Positions 57,235-64,000 of a DNA stretch of 64,000 nt are shown piece after piece (the stretch's first letter is position 1; each line of letters begins with the position of its first letter). The translations under genes and the position numbers were made by a program. Source of the DNA: Asticcacaulis excentricus CB 48 (GTDB lineage Bacteria; Pseudomonadota; Alphaproteobacteria; Caulobacterales; Caulobacteraceae). The notes under the pieces were generated by a model. The model was given only the letters and a program-made list of their open reading frames with translations. It searched no databases and was not told the origin of the DNA. The stretch is from NCBI RefSeq assembly GCF_000175215.2, contig NC_014819.1:62001-126000 (forward strand). Reading direction: 5' to 3'.

Positions 57235-58236
57235 ATGGGTAAATTCGAGCGCTATCTTTCAATCTGGGTCGGATTATCGATCCTCGCGGGCGTGGTCTTG
57301 GGCCATCTGTTCCCTCCCGTATTTCAAACGGTCGCGCACCTGGAATACGCGCACGTCAATCTGGTGGTGGCCGTGCTGATCTGGGTGATGATCTTCCCCA
57401 TGATGATCAGTATCGACTTCTCGACCATCGGCGAGGTTCGAAAAAAGCCCAAGGGCCTGATCATCACCTTCTTCATCAGCTGGTTCGTCAAACCCTTCAG
57501 CATGGCCGCCCTGGGCGTGGTGTTTCTCCAGTATATCTTCGCGGGCTTTATCCCGGCAGAAGACGCCAAATCCTATATCGCCGGATTGATACTGTTGGGG
57601 GCCGCACCCTGTACAGCGATGGTCTTTGTGTGGAGCCGGCTGGTCAAGGGCGACGCCAACTATACGCTGGTGCAGGTTTCGCTGAATGATCTCGTGATGA
57701 TCGTGGCCTACGCCCCCATCGTCGCCCTGCTGCTCGGTGTGACGAATGTGGTGGTGCCGTGGGACACCCTGATCCTGTCGGTCGTGCTCTATGTCGTCAT
57801 TCCGATCGTCGCGGGCTATCTGACCCGCAAGGCGCTACCCGCCGCCAGGGTCGACGGTTTGCTCGATGCCCTGAAGCCGTGGTCGATCATCGGCCTGTTG
57901 GCGACCGTCGTCCTGTTGTTCGGCTTTCAGGCGCAGGTGCTGCTGGAAAAGCCGCTGGTGATCCTGATGATCGCCATGCCGATCCTTCTGCAAAGCATCC
58001 TGATGTTCTTCCTGACCTTCAAATGGATGTGCAAGGTCAAGATTCCGCACAACATCTCCGCACCCGCCGCCCTGATCGGTGGCTCCAACTTCTTCGAACT
58101 GGCCGTCGCTGTCGCCATCAGCCTGTTTGGTCTGCACTCCGGCGCGGCCCTTGCCACCGTCGTCGGTGTTCTGGTCGAGGTGCCGGTCATGCTGTGGCTG
58201 GTGAAGGTCGCCAACAAACAAACGTACGAGGTCTAA
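57235..58236 (+). CDS. acr3: Acr3 arsenite efflux permease
   Basis: A 333-residue membrane protein with about ten hydrophobic segments and the Acr3 signatures MMISIDFSTIGEVRKKPKG (about 56-74) and GAAPCTAMVFVWSRLVKGD, where Cys126 is the essential cysteine. It exports arsenite using the proton gradient. RBS: GTGAGATTTCATA before the ATG. It sits between the two arsenate-reductase-bearing genes, so reduction and export are encoded together. Confidence 0.95.
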   Translation: MGKFERYLSIWVGLSILAGVVLGHLFPPVFQTVAHLEYAHVNLVVAVLIWVMIFPMMISIDFSTIGEVRKKPKGLIITFFISWFVKPFSMAALGVVFLQYIFAGFIPAEDAKSYIAGLILLGAAPCTAMVFVWSRLVKGDANYTLVQVSLNDLVMIVAYAPIVALLLGVTNVVVPWDTLILSVVLYVVIPIVAGYLTRKALPAARVDGLLDALKPWSIIGLLATVVLLFGFQAQVLLEKPLVILMIAMPILLQSILMFFLTFKWMCKVKIPHNISAPAALIGGSNFFELAVAVAISLFGLHSGAALATVVGVLVEVPVMLWLVKVANKQTYEV

Positions 58237-58237
58237 G

Positions 58238-59368
58238 ATGCAGCCGGTAATCTATCACAACCCGGACTGCGGCACCTCGCGCAACGTCCTGGCCGTAATC
58301 CAGGCCGCAGGCTACGAACCCGAGATCATCGAATATCTGAAGGTGGGCTGGAACGCCGACGAGCTTCGCAATCTTCTGGCCTATGCGGGCCTGACACCGA
58401 GGCAGGCGCTGCGGGAAACCAAGTCGCCCGCCAAGGAACTGGGTTTGCTCGATCCGGCCGTGACCGACGACGTGATCTTCGAGCAGATGCTGGTGCATCC
58501 GGTCCTTGTCAACCGGCCCATCGTCATCACCGATAAGGGCACAAAGCTGTGCCGCCCGTCGGAGGTCGTGCTGGACCTGCTGGACACCTGGCCCAAGGGG
58601 CCGTTCCTCAAGGAAGACGGGACGGAAATGATCAACAGCGCCGGTAAGCGCGTCGGTTTGCCTGGGTTGCCGAACATGGACGCCGAGAGCTTTCAGGCAA
58701 TAGACGAGACCAAGCTGTTCGCGCCCGAGCCAATGCATCACGCGCCGCGCATTTTGCTGCTCTATGGATCGGTGCGGTCGCGTTCGTTCAGCCGTCTGGT
58801 CTCCGAGGAAGCCGCTCGCATCCTCAACCGCTTCGGGGCGGAGACGCGCACCTTCAACCCGTCGGGCCTGCCGCTGCCAGACGACGCCGATGTCAGCCAT
58901 CCCAAAGTGCAGGAACTGCGCGAACTGGTGCAATGGGCCGAAGGCATGGTCTGGTGTTCGCCCGAGCGGCATGGCGCCATGACCGGCGTCATGAAATCCC
59001 AGATCGACTGGATACCGCTGGCGCTGGGATCGGTTCGTCCCACCCAAGGCAAGACCCTAGCGGTCATGCAGGTCTCGGGCGGCTCGCAATCGTTCAATGC
59101 CGTCAACCAGCTACGCGTGCTGGGCCGCTGGATGCGCTGTATCACCATTCCCAATCAGTCATCCGTCGCCAAGGCCTTCACCGAGTTCGACGAACACGAT
59201 CGGATGAAGCCGTCCTCTTATTACGACCGCATCGTCGATGTCATGGAGGAACTGGTGAAATTCACCCTCCTGACCCGCGAACGGGCCGACTGCCTCGTCG
59301 ACCGCTATTCCGAGCGCAAGGAAAGCGCCGAAGAGCTATCGAAGCGCGTCAATCTCCGCTCTATCTAA
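58238..59368 (+). CDS. Fusion of glutaredoxin-type ArsC and ArsH
   Basis: A 376-residue protein. Residues 1-115 are ArsC of the glutaredoxin-dependent type: YHNPDCGTSRN with Cys11, TDKGTKLCRPSE near 98-109. After a linker, residues from about 145 are ArsH, an NADPH:FMN oxidoreductase of the flavodoxin-like fold: LLYGSVRSRSFSRLVSEEA, EGMVWCSPERHGAMTGVMKSQIDWIPL, RWMRCITIPNQSS. ArsH oxidises trivalent organoarsenicals or reduces metals. Joining the two in one chain is unusual. The start follows acr3 after one base, so they are co-translated. No frameshift is needed to explain it. Confidence 0.88.
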   Translation: MQPVIYHNPDCGTSRNVLAVIQAAGYEPEIIEYLKVGWNADELRNLLAYAGLTPRQALRETKSPAKELGLLDPAVTDDVIFEQMLVHPVLVNRPIVITDKGTKLCRPSEVVLDLLDTWPKGPFLKEDGTEMINSAGKRVGLPGLPNMDAESFQAIDETKLFAPEPMHHAPRILLLYGSVRSRSFSRLVSEEAARILNRFGAETRTFNPSGLPLPDDADVSHPKVQELRELVQWAEGMVWCSPERHGAMTGVMKSQIDWIPLALGSVRPTQGKTLAVMQVSGGSQSFNAVNQLRVLGRWMRCITIPNQSSVAKAFTEFDEHDRMKPSSYYDRIVDVMEELVKFTLLTRERADCLVDRYSERKESAEELSKRVNLRSI

Positions 59369-59378
59369 GGCCGCCGCC

Positions 59379-60305
59379 ATGAAGGTTCTCTTTCTCTGTA
59401 CGGGTAACTCCTGCCGCTCGATTCTCGGAGAGTTCACCTTCAACCATCTTGCGCCGAGTGGCTGGCGTGCCATGAGCGCCGGGAGCCGCCCGACGGGCTA
59501 TGTCCATCCGAGATCACTGGCGTTGCTGGAAAGCGAAGGCATCTCGACGCAAGGCGCGTCCAGCAAGTCGTGGGAAGATCTGCCGGAGGTGCCGGATATC
59601 GTCATCACTGTCTGCGGCAGCGCTGCCGGAGAGGAATGCCCGGCCTATATCGGCACTGTTCTGCGCACCCACTGGGGCGTCGAAGACCCGGCCCATGTGA
59701 CCGGCACAGAGGCGCAGATCAATGCCGCCTTCCGCAAGGCCTATACGATCCTGCGGGCGCGTATTGAAGCCTTTCTGGCGCTGCCGCTCGATAGGCTGGC
59801 GTCCGACCGAGGGGCCTTCAAAACCGCGCTCGACGAGATTGGCCAGTTGATGCCGACAGACGAAGCGGGCGTGTTCACGCTGATCGATCCGCGCGACGGT
59901 GATCTGGTCGCGGCGCTGGCCGCTGCCGGATTGCCGACCACGGACTTAGGCACAGCGCAACAGGCGTTTTGGCGTCATAGCGCTGGCGGTGAAGTTCGCG
60001 GTTTTGTGGGCATCGAGGCTTACGGCAAAGCCGGACTGTTGCGCTCGCTGGTCGTCCCGCAAGCCCAACGCGGCAAGGGTCATGGCGTTCGGCTCATCGA
60101 CTTTGCCGTGGCGCAGGCCGATCGCGGCGGTTTGACGGAACTTTGGCTTCTGACCGACACGGCGGCTTCCTTCTTCGCGCGTGCGGGGTGGACACCGAGG
60201 CTCAGGGCCGATGCGCCCGACGACATTCAGTCCAGTGCCGAGTTCGCAGGGCTTTGCCCGTCCAGTGCATCCTGTTTTTCGCTTAGCGTTCCGGCCTACC
60301 TGTAG
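59379..60305 (+). CDS. Fusion of phosphatase-type ArsC and ArsN2-like acetyltransferase
   Basis: A 308-residue protein. Residues 1-140 are a second low-molecular-weight ArsC: LFLCTGNSCRS with Cys7 to Arg13, GVEDPAHVTG as the Asp loop. From about 165 the chain is a GNAT acetyltransferase of the ArsN2 kind: LAAAGLPTTDLG, FVGIEAYGKAGLLRSLVVPQAQRGKGHGVRL with the acetyl-CoA loop, ASFFARAGW and SAEFAGLCPSSASC. ArsN2 proteins are arsenic-linked N-acetyltransferases of uncertain substrate; ArsN1 detoxifies the antibiotic arsinothricin. The gene begins 10 bases after the ArsC-ArsH fusion. Confidence 0.85.
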   Translation: MKVLFLCTGNSCRSILGEFTFNHLAPSGWRAMSAGSRPTGYVHPRSLALLESEGISTQGASSKSWEDLPEVPDIVITVCGSAAGEECPAYIGTVLRTHWGVEDPAHVTGTEAQINAAFRKAYTILRARIEAFLALPLDRLASDRGAFKTALDEIGQLMPTDEAGVFTLIDPRDGDLVAALAAAGLPTTDLGTAQQAFWRHSAGGEVRGFVGIEAYGKAGLLRSLVVPQAQRGKGHGVRLIDFAVAQADRGGLTELWLLTDTAASFFARAGWTPRLRADAPDDIQSSAEFAGLCPSSASCFSLSVPAYL

Positions 60306-60336
60306 GCGGGCACCACTTACATATTCTGGGGGTTTC

Positions 60337-61624
60337 ATGCGTCTGTTCCGATCTCTGACGGGGCCGAAGGCCCGATCCTGCGCGTCCATCATGGCGGGCG
60401 TTTTTCTGGCGCCTAACGGGGCGTGGGCCGAGACCCCGGTCGATGACCGCTGGCGGGTGAAGGTGTCGGGCGAAGCGCGAGGCCGGTACGAGACGCTGTC
60501 CGGGCAGTTCCGCGCGGGTGGCAAGGGCGGCGATCAGCTTCTGGCGTTTCGCACCCTGATCAAGGCCGAAGCCAAACGCGGGGCCTGGACCTTCGCGGCC
60601 GAAATGCAGGACTCGCGTAGCTATCTCGGTGACGCCGGCACGGCCTATTCGACAAGCTGGATCAACCCCGCCGATCTGCTTCAGGCCTATGCCGAGGTGG
60701 AGGTCAAGGATCTGCCCAGTCAGACCACAACGTCTGTCCAGATGGGGCGCATGACGCTCGACATCGGCAGCCGTCGCCAAGTGGAGCGGGTCGAGTTCGC
60801 CAACGTCATCTATAACTACACTGGCGTTCATGTACGATCGCGCACACCGGGCGGGGCGCAGTGGCACGCGCTCGACGTCGTGCCGGACAGCGCTGGCACC
60901 CGGCCTGACGGCGGAACTGTTCGTGTACGGGCTCGATGAGCGCGATGCCAAGGACAATCCGACGCCGAACCGGCACTACACGACGCCGGGTTTCCGCGTG
61001 TCCCGCGCCCCCAAAACCGGCCAGTGGGATCTGGATGTCGAAGGCGCGTGGCGGTACGGCACCCGCCGCAATACCAGCAATGCTAGCGACCGGCGCGATC
61101 TGAAGGTGCGCGCTTGGACGCTGCACGCCCACCTGGGCCGCACATTCGATATGAAATGGCAGCCGCGACTGGTGCTGGACTACGACTATGCCAGCGGCGA
61201 TAAGAACCCGACCGACGGTCGCTACGATCAGTACGAGCGCCTGTTCGGCTCCCGGCGCACCGATCTCGGCAATACCAGCATCCACGGGCCGTTGACGCCC
61301 GCCAATATAAACGCGCCGGGGTTCAGGATCGAAGTGAAGCCGAATGCGCGCACCGATGCGCGTGTGGCCTACAAAGCGGCTTATCTGGCGTCCGATACCG
61401 ATAACTGGGTGGTCGCCGGCGTTCGCGATCCGCAGGGCCGTTCGGGTTCGTTCATCGGCCACGCCGTCGACAGCCGCGTGCGCTATTGGTTCAAGCCGAA
61501 GCATCTGCTGGGCGAAGTTGGGGTGTCCCTGCTCCTCGATAGCGCGGTCGGTCGCAATGCGCCCAACGGCGCGCGTCAGGGCGATACCGCCTTCAGCTAT
61601 TTGCAGCTTACGAGCTATTTTTAA
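60337..61624 (+). pseudogene. Frameshifted alginate-export-type outer-membrane porin
   Basis: From the ATG at 60337 the first frame has a signal-like start and beta-barrel segments (WRVKVSGEARGRYETLSG, AYAEVEVKDLPSQ, RQVERVEFANVIYNYTGV) to a stop at 60939. The barrel continues in another frame from about 60900 (TAELFVYGLDERDAKDNPTPNRHYTT) to a stop at 61624 with a terminal TSYF that suits an outer-membrane barrel. One frameshift between about 60870 and 60910 explains it. Either a true mutation or a sequencing slip. The family matches AlgE-like porins found at the end of ars operons. Confidence 0.75.
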
Positions 61625-61728
61625 GCTGAGGTTGAAAGCGGAATATAACGCAATTTCCCATAAGTTTACTTATGCGAAAAATTATAACTCATTGAAATTA
61701 AATTATATTTTAAGGAATTTGGTTTAGA

Positions 61729-61756
61729 GTGGCCGCAGTATACGCACTGCGGCCAC
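61729..61756. terminator. Strong hairpin after the porin, likely transcription end
   Basis: GTGGCCGCAG (61729-61738) and CTGCGGCCAC (61747-61756) form a perfect 10-base stem with an 8-base loop. It lies between the ars operon end and the leftward Cys-rich gene at 61780-61962, so it can serve both. There is no clear T-run on either side. The preceding 100 bases are strikingly AT-rich for this window. Confidence 0.6.
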
Positions 61757-61779
61757 CCCTCTAATCGAGGAACCCAGCC

Positions 61780-61962
61780 CTAGTTCTTGTGGTCCTTATG
61801 GGCGTCCGGTTGATCCGCCTTGTCCTTGTCGCAGCAGCAGCACGTTTCCATGGCTTCGCAACAGGATTTGACGGCGTCCTTGACCGCTTCCGGGGCGGCC
61901 GCATAGGCGGCACCGGCGGCAAACAGGGCAACAAAAGCAGATGTGATGATGATACGTTTCAT
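61780..61962 (-). CDS. Small exported Cys-rich peptide
   Basis: A 60-residue protein with a signal peptide (AFVALFAAGAAYA, cut near residue 21). The mature part of about 39 residues has 7 cysteines in CC and CCCC clusters (KSCCEAMETCCCCDKDKAD) and a His-rich end (DAHKDHKN). This is a probable periplasmic metal-binding peptide. The ATG has CGGAG 7 bases upstream. It is read in the same direction as the MerR gene at 62385-62801. The metal is not known; cadmium, zinc or lead suits the neighbour. Confidence 0.7.
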   Translation of the reverse strand: MKRIIITSAFVALFAAGAAYAAAPEAVKDAVKSCCEAMETCCCCDKDKADQPDAHKDHKN

Positions 61963-62014
61963 CGGATAACTCCGTTAGATAGATTGAATGTAAGGTGTCT
62001 TATCTATCGGAGGA

Positions 62015-62377
62015 TCAGCGCGGAGGCGGCACACGTGGGCCGAAGGTAATCCCGCCATAGTGGGCCGAATTGACGGTAAAGGTCAGGGCATCCGTCTTCA
62101 TAACCACTAAGAAGTCATAGGACGCCGGTGCGATGACCGGACACTGAAGACCACAGGCCTTGCCGACGGCGGGCGCCTTTTCTGGACAGCAGGGCATCTC
62201 CGGTATTTCGTTCGCGGAAACGGCCCCCATCGCCGGATGGTTCATCATCGTCTCGGCGGCCGCCGGCGTGCTGACACACAGGATCATGGCCATCAGACCC
62301 ATAATCATCGAGACAGCGTTGAAGCGGAGACGGCGTTGCATGAAATCGAATGTATAGCGGCTTTGACGTTTGGCCAA
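62015..62377 (-). CDS. Exported protein of unknown function in the metal cluster
   Basis: A 120-residue protein starting with TTG at 62377, 7 bases from the merR stop, with an AGG patch upstream; ATG at 62341 is the alternative but lacks a ribosome-binding site. A hydrophobic stretch (MIMGLMAMILCVSTPAAAE) looks like a signal or anchor. The body has Met, His and Cys (MMNHPAMGAV, MPCCPEKAP, CGLQCP) and a C-terminal GGITFGPRVPPPR tail. The Met/His/Cys content suggests metal binding in the periplasm. Family not recognised. Confidence 0.6.
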   Translation of the reverse strand: MAKRQSRYTFDFMQRRLRFNAVSMIMGLMAMILCVSTPAAAETMMNHPAMGAVSANEIPEMPCCPEKAPAVGKACGLQCPVIAPASYDFLVVMKTDALTFTVNSAHYGGITFGPRVPPPR

Positions 62378-62384
62378 CTGGACC

Positions 62385-62801
62385 TCATGCGCCCTGTGGT
62401 GCGGGCGCCAGCGACTCTATGATGGCGCAGTCGGCCACGATGTTGCAGTGGCAACTCTCGATCACCTGATCTAGCACGGTCTTTAGGGACTGAAGGTCTT
62501 TGATCTTTCGCTCCACCTCGTCCCGATGGGCACGGGCGATCACATCGACGGCCGCACACGACTGCGACCGGTCGTCAGAGAGCGTCAACAAGGCGCGCAC
62601 CTGGTCGAGCGAAAAGCCCAGATCGCGCGCCCGACGGATGAAACTTAGCCGGTTCAAATGCGCGGGTTCATAGGCCCGGTAGTTACCTTGGGTTCGACTG
62701 GGCTGAGGGAGCAAACCATTCTTTTCGTAAAAGCGGATCGTTTCAACCTTGGTGCCCGTGGCGCGTGAAAGATCACCGATCGACAGATGTGCGGAACTCA
62801 T
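62385..62801 (-). CDS. MerR-family regulator of the ZntR/CadR/PbrR type
   Basis: A 138-residue MerR protein: DNA-binding LSIGDLSRATGTKVETIRFYEKNGLLP, YRAY, and the dimerisation helix. Metal-site cysteines are Cys82, Cys117, Cys119 and Cys125 in ESCHCNIVADC, as in Zn(II), Cd(II) or Pb(II) sensors rather than CueR, HmrR or MerR(Hg). It overtwists the divergent P-type ATPase promoter, whose 19-base spacer holds its perfect palindrome. It starts 7 bases inside that control region. Confidence 0.9.
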   Translation of the reverse strand: MSSAHLSIGDLSRATGTKVETIRFYEKNGLLPQPSRTQGNYRAYEPAHLNRLSFIRRARDLGFSLDQVRALLTLSDDRSQSCAAVDVIARAHRDEVERKIKDLQSLKTVLDQVIESCHCNIVADCAIIESLAPAPQGA

Positions 62802-62804
62802 GGC

Positions 62805-62835
62805 TTGACCCTATAGCGACTATAGGGTGTATATA
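62805..62835 (+). promoter_or_regulatory. MerR-type promoter with operator in a 19-base spacer
   Basis: TTGACC (62805-62810) and TATATA (62830-62835) are separated by 19 bases, the long spacer of MerR-activated promoters. Within it ACCCTATAG (62808-62816) and CTATAGGGT (62820-62828) form a perfect 9-base palindrome around CGA. It drives the metal ATPase and overlaps the start of the regulator gene. Confidence 0.9.
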
Positions 62836-62867
62836 TCCAAGCCTGTTCCGTCCGTCGAGGTCTTGAT

Positions 62868-64000
62868 ATGGCGTCTCCCTCCCCCATCCGTCTACGCGTC
62901 GAAGGCATGGACTGCGGCGCGTGCGCGCTCAAAATTGAAACCGCGGTCAATCGACTGCCGGGCGCCAGCGATGTCGCCGTGTCCTACCAGAACGAGACGC
63001 TCGTTCTCAGTCTGGATGAGGACCTGACCCCTGCGGCGAAGCTCCAAGACCAGATTCGCAGCCTCGGATATGTACCGTCCGCACTGGCCGAAGAGACGCG
63101 TACGCTTCCAGCGGTAAAGAGCGCCGTGCCCTGGTGGAAAACCGGTAAGGGCAAACTGGTTTTGATGACCGGTCTGATGTTGGCCATCGGGCTGGGATTG
63201 GAACGCCTGCTCCCCTCCTACGCGCTCTACATCACCTCCATCGCCGCCCTGATCAGCGTGTTTCCGTTCGCACGCCGTGCGGTTTCGGGCGCGCTGGCCG
63301 GCTCACCCTTCTCCATCGAAACCCTGATGTCGGTGGCCGCCATCGGTGCGGTCTTAATCGGTGAAGGCGAAGAGGCCCTGACGGTCGTCTTCCTGTTTGC
63401 CGTCGGTGAGGTTCTTGAAACCGTTGCCGCAGGGCGTGCTCGCGCGGGTATCGAGGCCCTGATCGGTCTGGTTCCTCGCACCGCCCGTGTCGAACGCGAT
63501 AGCGGCGTCGAAGAAATCCAGGCGGACGCTTTGGAAATAGGCGATATCGCCATCGTCCGGCCCGGCGATCGTATCCCCTCGGACGGAGAGGTGGTTGAAG
63601 GTGAAAGCGAGGTCGACGAATCGCCCGTGACCGGCGAATCTGTGCCCGTGTTCAAGGGATCGGGCGCAGACGTGTTTGCGGGCAGTATCAACGCTAATGG
63701 TACCCTGCGGGTGCGTATCACCCATAAGGCCGCCGACAACACCATTGCCCGCATCATCCACCTTGTCGAAGAGGCGCAGGAGAGTAAGGCGCCCACGGCA
63801 CGCTTCATCGACAGGTTCAGCCTGTGGTACACACCGGCCGCCATGCTGGTGGCCGCCCTGATCATCGTCATTCCGCCCGTGCTCTTTGCTCAGGACTGGA
63901 CGACGTGGATTTATCGGGGACTGGCGACCTTGCTCATTGCGTGTCCTTGCGCGTTGGTCATCTCAACCCCGACAGCGATTGCCTCGGGTCTGGCCGCCGG
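62868..64000 (+). CDS. Heavy-metal P-type ATPase, N-terminal part, cut by right edge
   Basis: From the ATG at 62868 the frame stays open to the edge (about 377 residues). It has one HMA domain with GMDCGAC (Cys16/Cys19), membrane segments from about residue 95 (LVLMTGLMLAIGLGL, YITSIAALISVF) and the actuator region with SPVTGES. The sixth-helix metal motif is CPCALVIS. With the CadR/ZntR-like regulator this points to Zn/Cd/Pb export (ZntA/CadA type) rather than copper. The aspartate-kinase and nucleotide domains lie beyond the window. Expression is under the MerR-type promoter just upstream. Confidence 0.92.
   Translation, partial: MASPSPIRLRVEGMDCGACALKIETAVNRLPGASDVAVSYQNETLVLSLDEDLTPAAKLQDQIRSLGYVPSALAEETRTLPAVKSAVPWWKTGKGKLVLMTGLMLAIGLGLERLLPSYALYITSIAALISVFPFARRAVSGALAGSPFSIETLMSVAAIGAVLIGEGEEALTVVFLFAVGEVLETVAAGRARAGIEALIGLVPRTARVERDSGVEEIQADALEIGDIAIVRPGDRIPSDGEVVEGESEVDESPVTGESVPVFKGSGADVFAGSINANGTLRVRITHKAADNTIARIIHLVEEAQESKAPTARFIDRFSLWYTPAAMLVAALIIVIPPVLFAQDWTTWIYRGLATLLIACPCALVISTPTAIASGLAA

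Noticed and set aside
60424..60440. GAGACCCC as a right terminal repeat of the Tn3-family element
   Set aside because: Only eight bases match the 52266 repeat and they lie inside the porin coding sequence.
1..64000. tRNA, rRNA or riboswitch
   Set aside because: No cloverleaf, rRNA core or known riboswitch motif was recognised by eye; a covariance-model search would be needed to exclude small ones.

Overview
The window looks like a 64 kb piece of a conjugative plasmid from an alphaproteobacterium, possibly of the Caulobacterales. Supporting features are an iteron array next to an RPA-type RepA, a ParA locus, a RepC-like protein, a MucR-type regulator and an F-type tra operon with short alphaproteobacterial-style intergenic gaps. 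The genus is inference. No rRNA or tRNA gene was seen. Both ends cut through genes.

Layout. (1) 1-10.6 kb, read leftwards: a broken catB, an ArdC antirestriction protease, a giant methyltransferase/strawberry-notch helicase, a large ParB-like protein and a Toprim primase-like protein. (2) 10.9-15.5 kb: replication and partition, with ParA and a small partner, a terminator, 11 iterons, RepA, and a convergent RepC-like protein. (3) 15.9-17.8 kb: a lytic transglycosylase and two small genes on the minus strand. (4) 18.1-36.2 kb: an F-type type IV secretion operon in the order traA, L, E, K, B, dsbC, V, C, small membrane gene, trbI, S26 peptidase, W, U, trbC, N, F, H, G. No coupling protein or relaxase gene lies in the window. 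(5) 36.2-40.4 kb: small regulators (two XRE, one MucR), a DEDDh exonuclease and an HU protein.

(6) 40.5-52.2 kb is the most interesting part. A six-gene operon encodes a GIY-YIG-like nuclease, a large DGQHR protein, and proteins matching SspA (cysteine desulfurase), SspB (DUF4007 nickase), SspC (ATPase) and SspD (PAPS-reductase-like). Together these would place single-strand phosphorothioate marks on DNA. Facing it end to end is a three-gene operon: a DUF262 protein without a visible HNH domain, a complete Ser/Thr protein kinase, and a 70-residue protein. The usual SspE (DUF262 plus HNH) is absent. The combination of GIY-YIG, DGQHR, kinase and HNH-less DUF262 may be a new restriction arm for phosphorothioate defence. 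Both operons look less GC-rich than the tra genes, which suggests separate acquisition.

(7) 52.3-64 kb: a Tn3-family transposition module (tnpR-like and tnpA) adjoining metal resistance genes. The arsenic operon is arsR, arsC, acr3, an ArsC-ArsH fusion, an ArsC-ArsN2 fusion and a frameshifted outer-membrane porin. It is followed by a Cys-rich exported peptide, a second exported protein, a ZntR/CadR/PbrR-like MerR regulator and a divergent heavy-metal P-type ATPase that runs off the right edge.

A perfect 13-bp palindrome, CAAGC-R-GCGCTTG, occurs at four intergenic sites between 15.8 and 36.7 kb and may be the operator of a plasmid-wide regulator.
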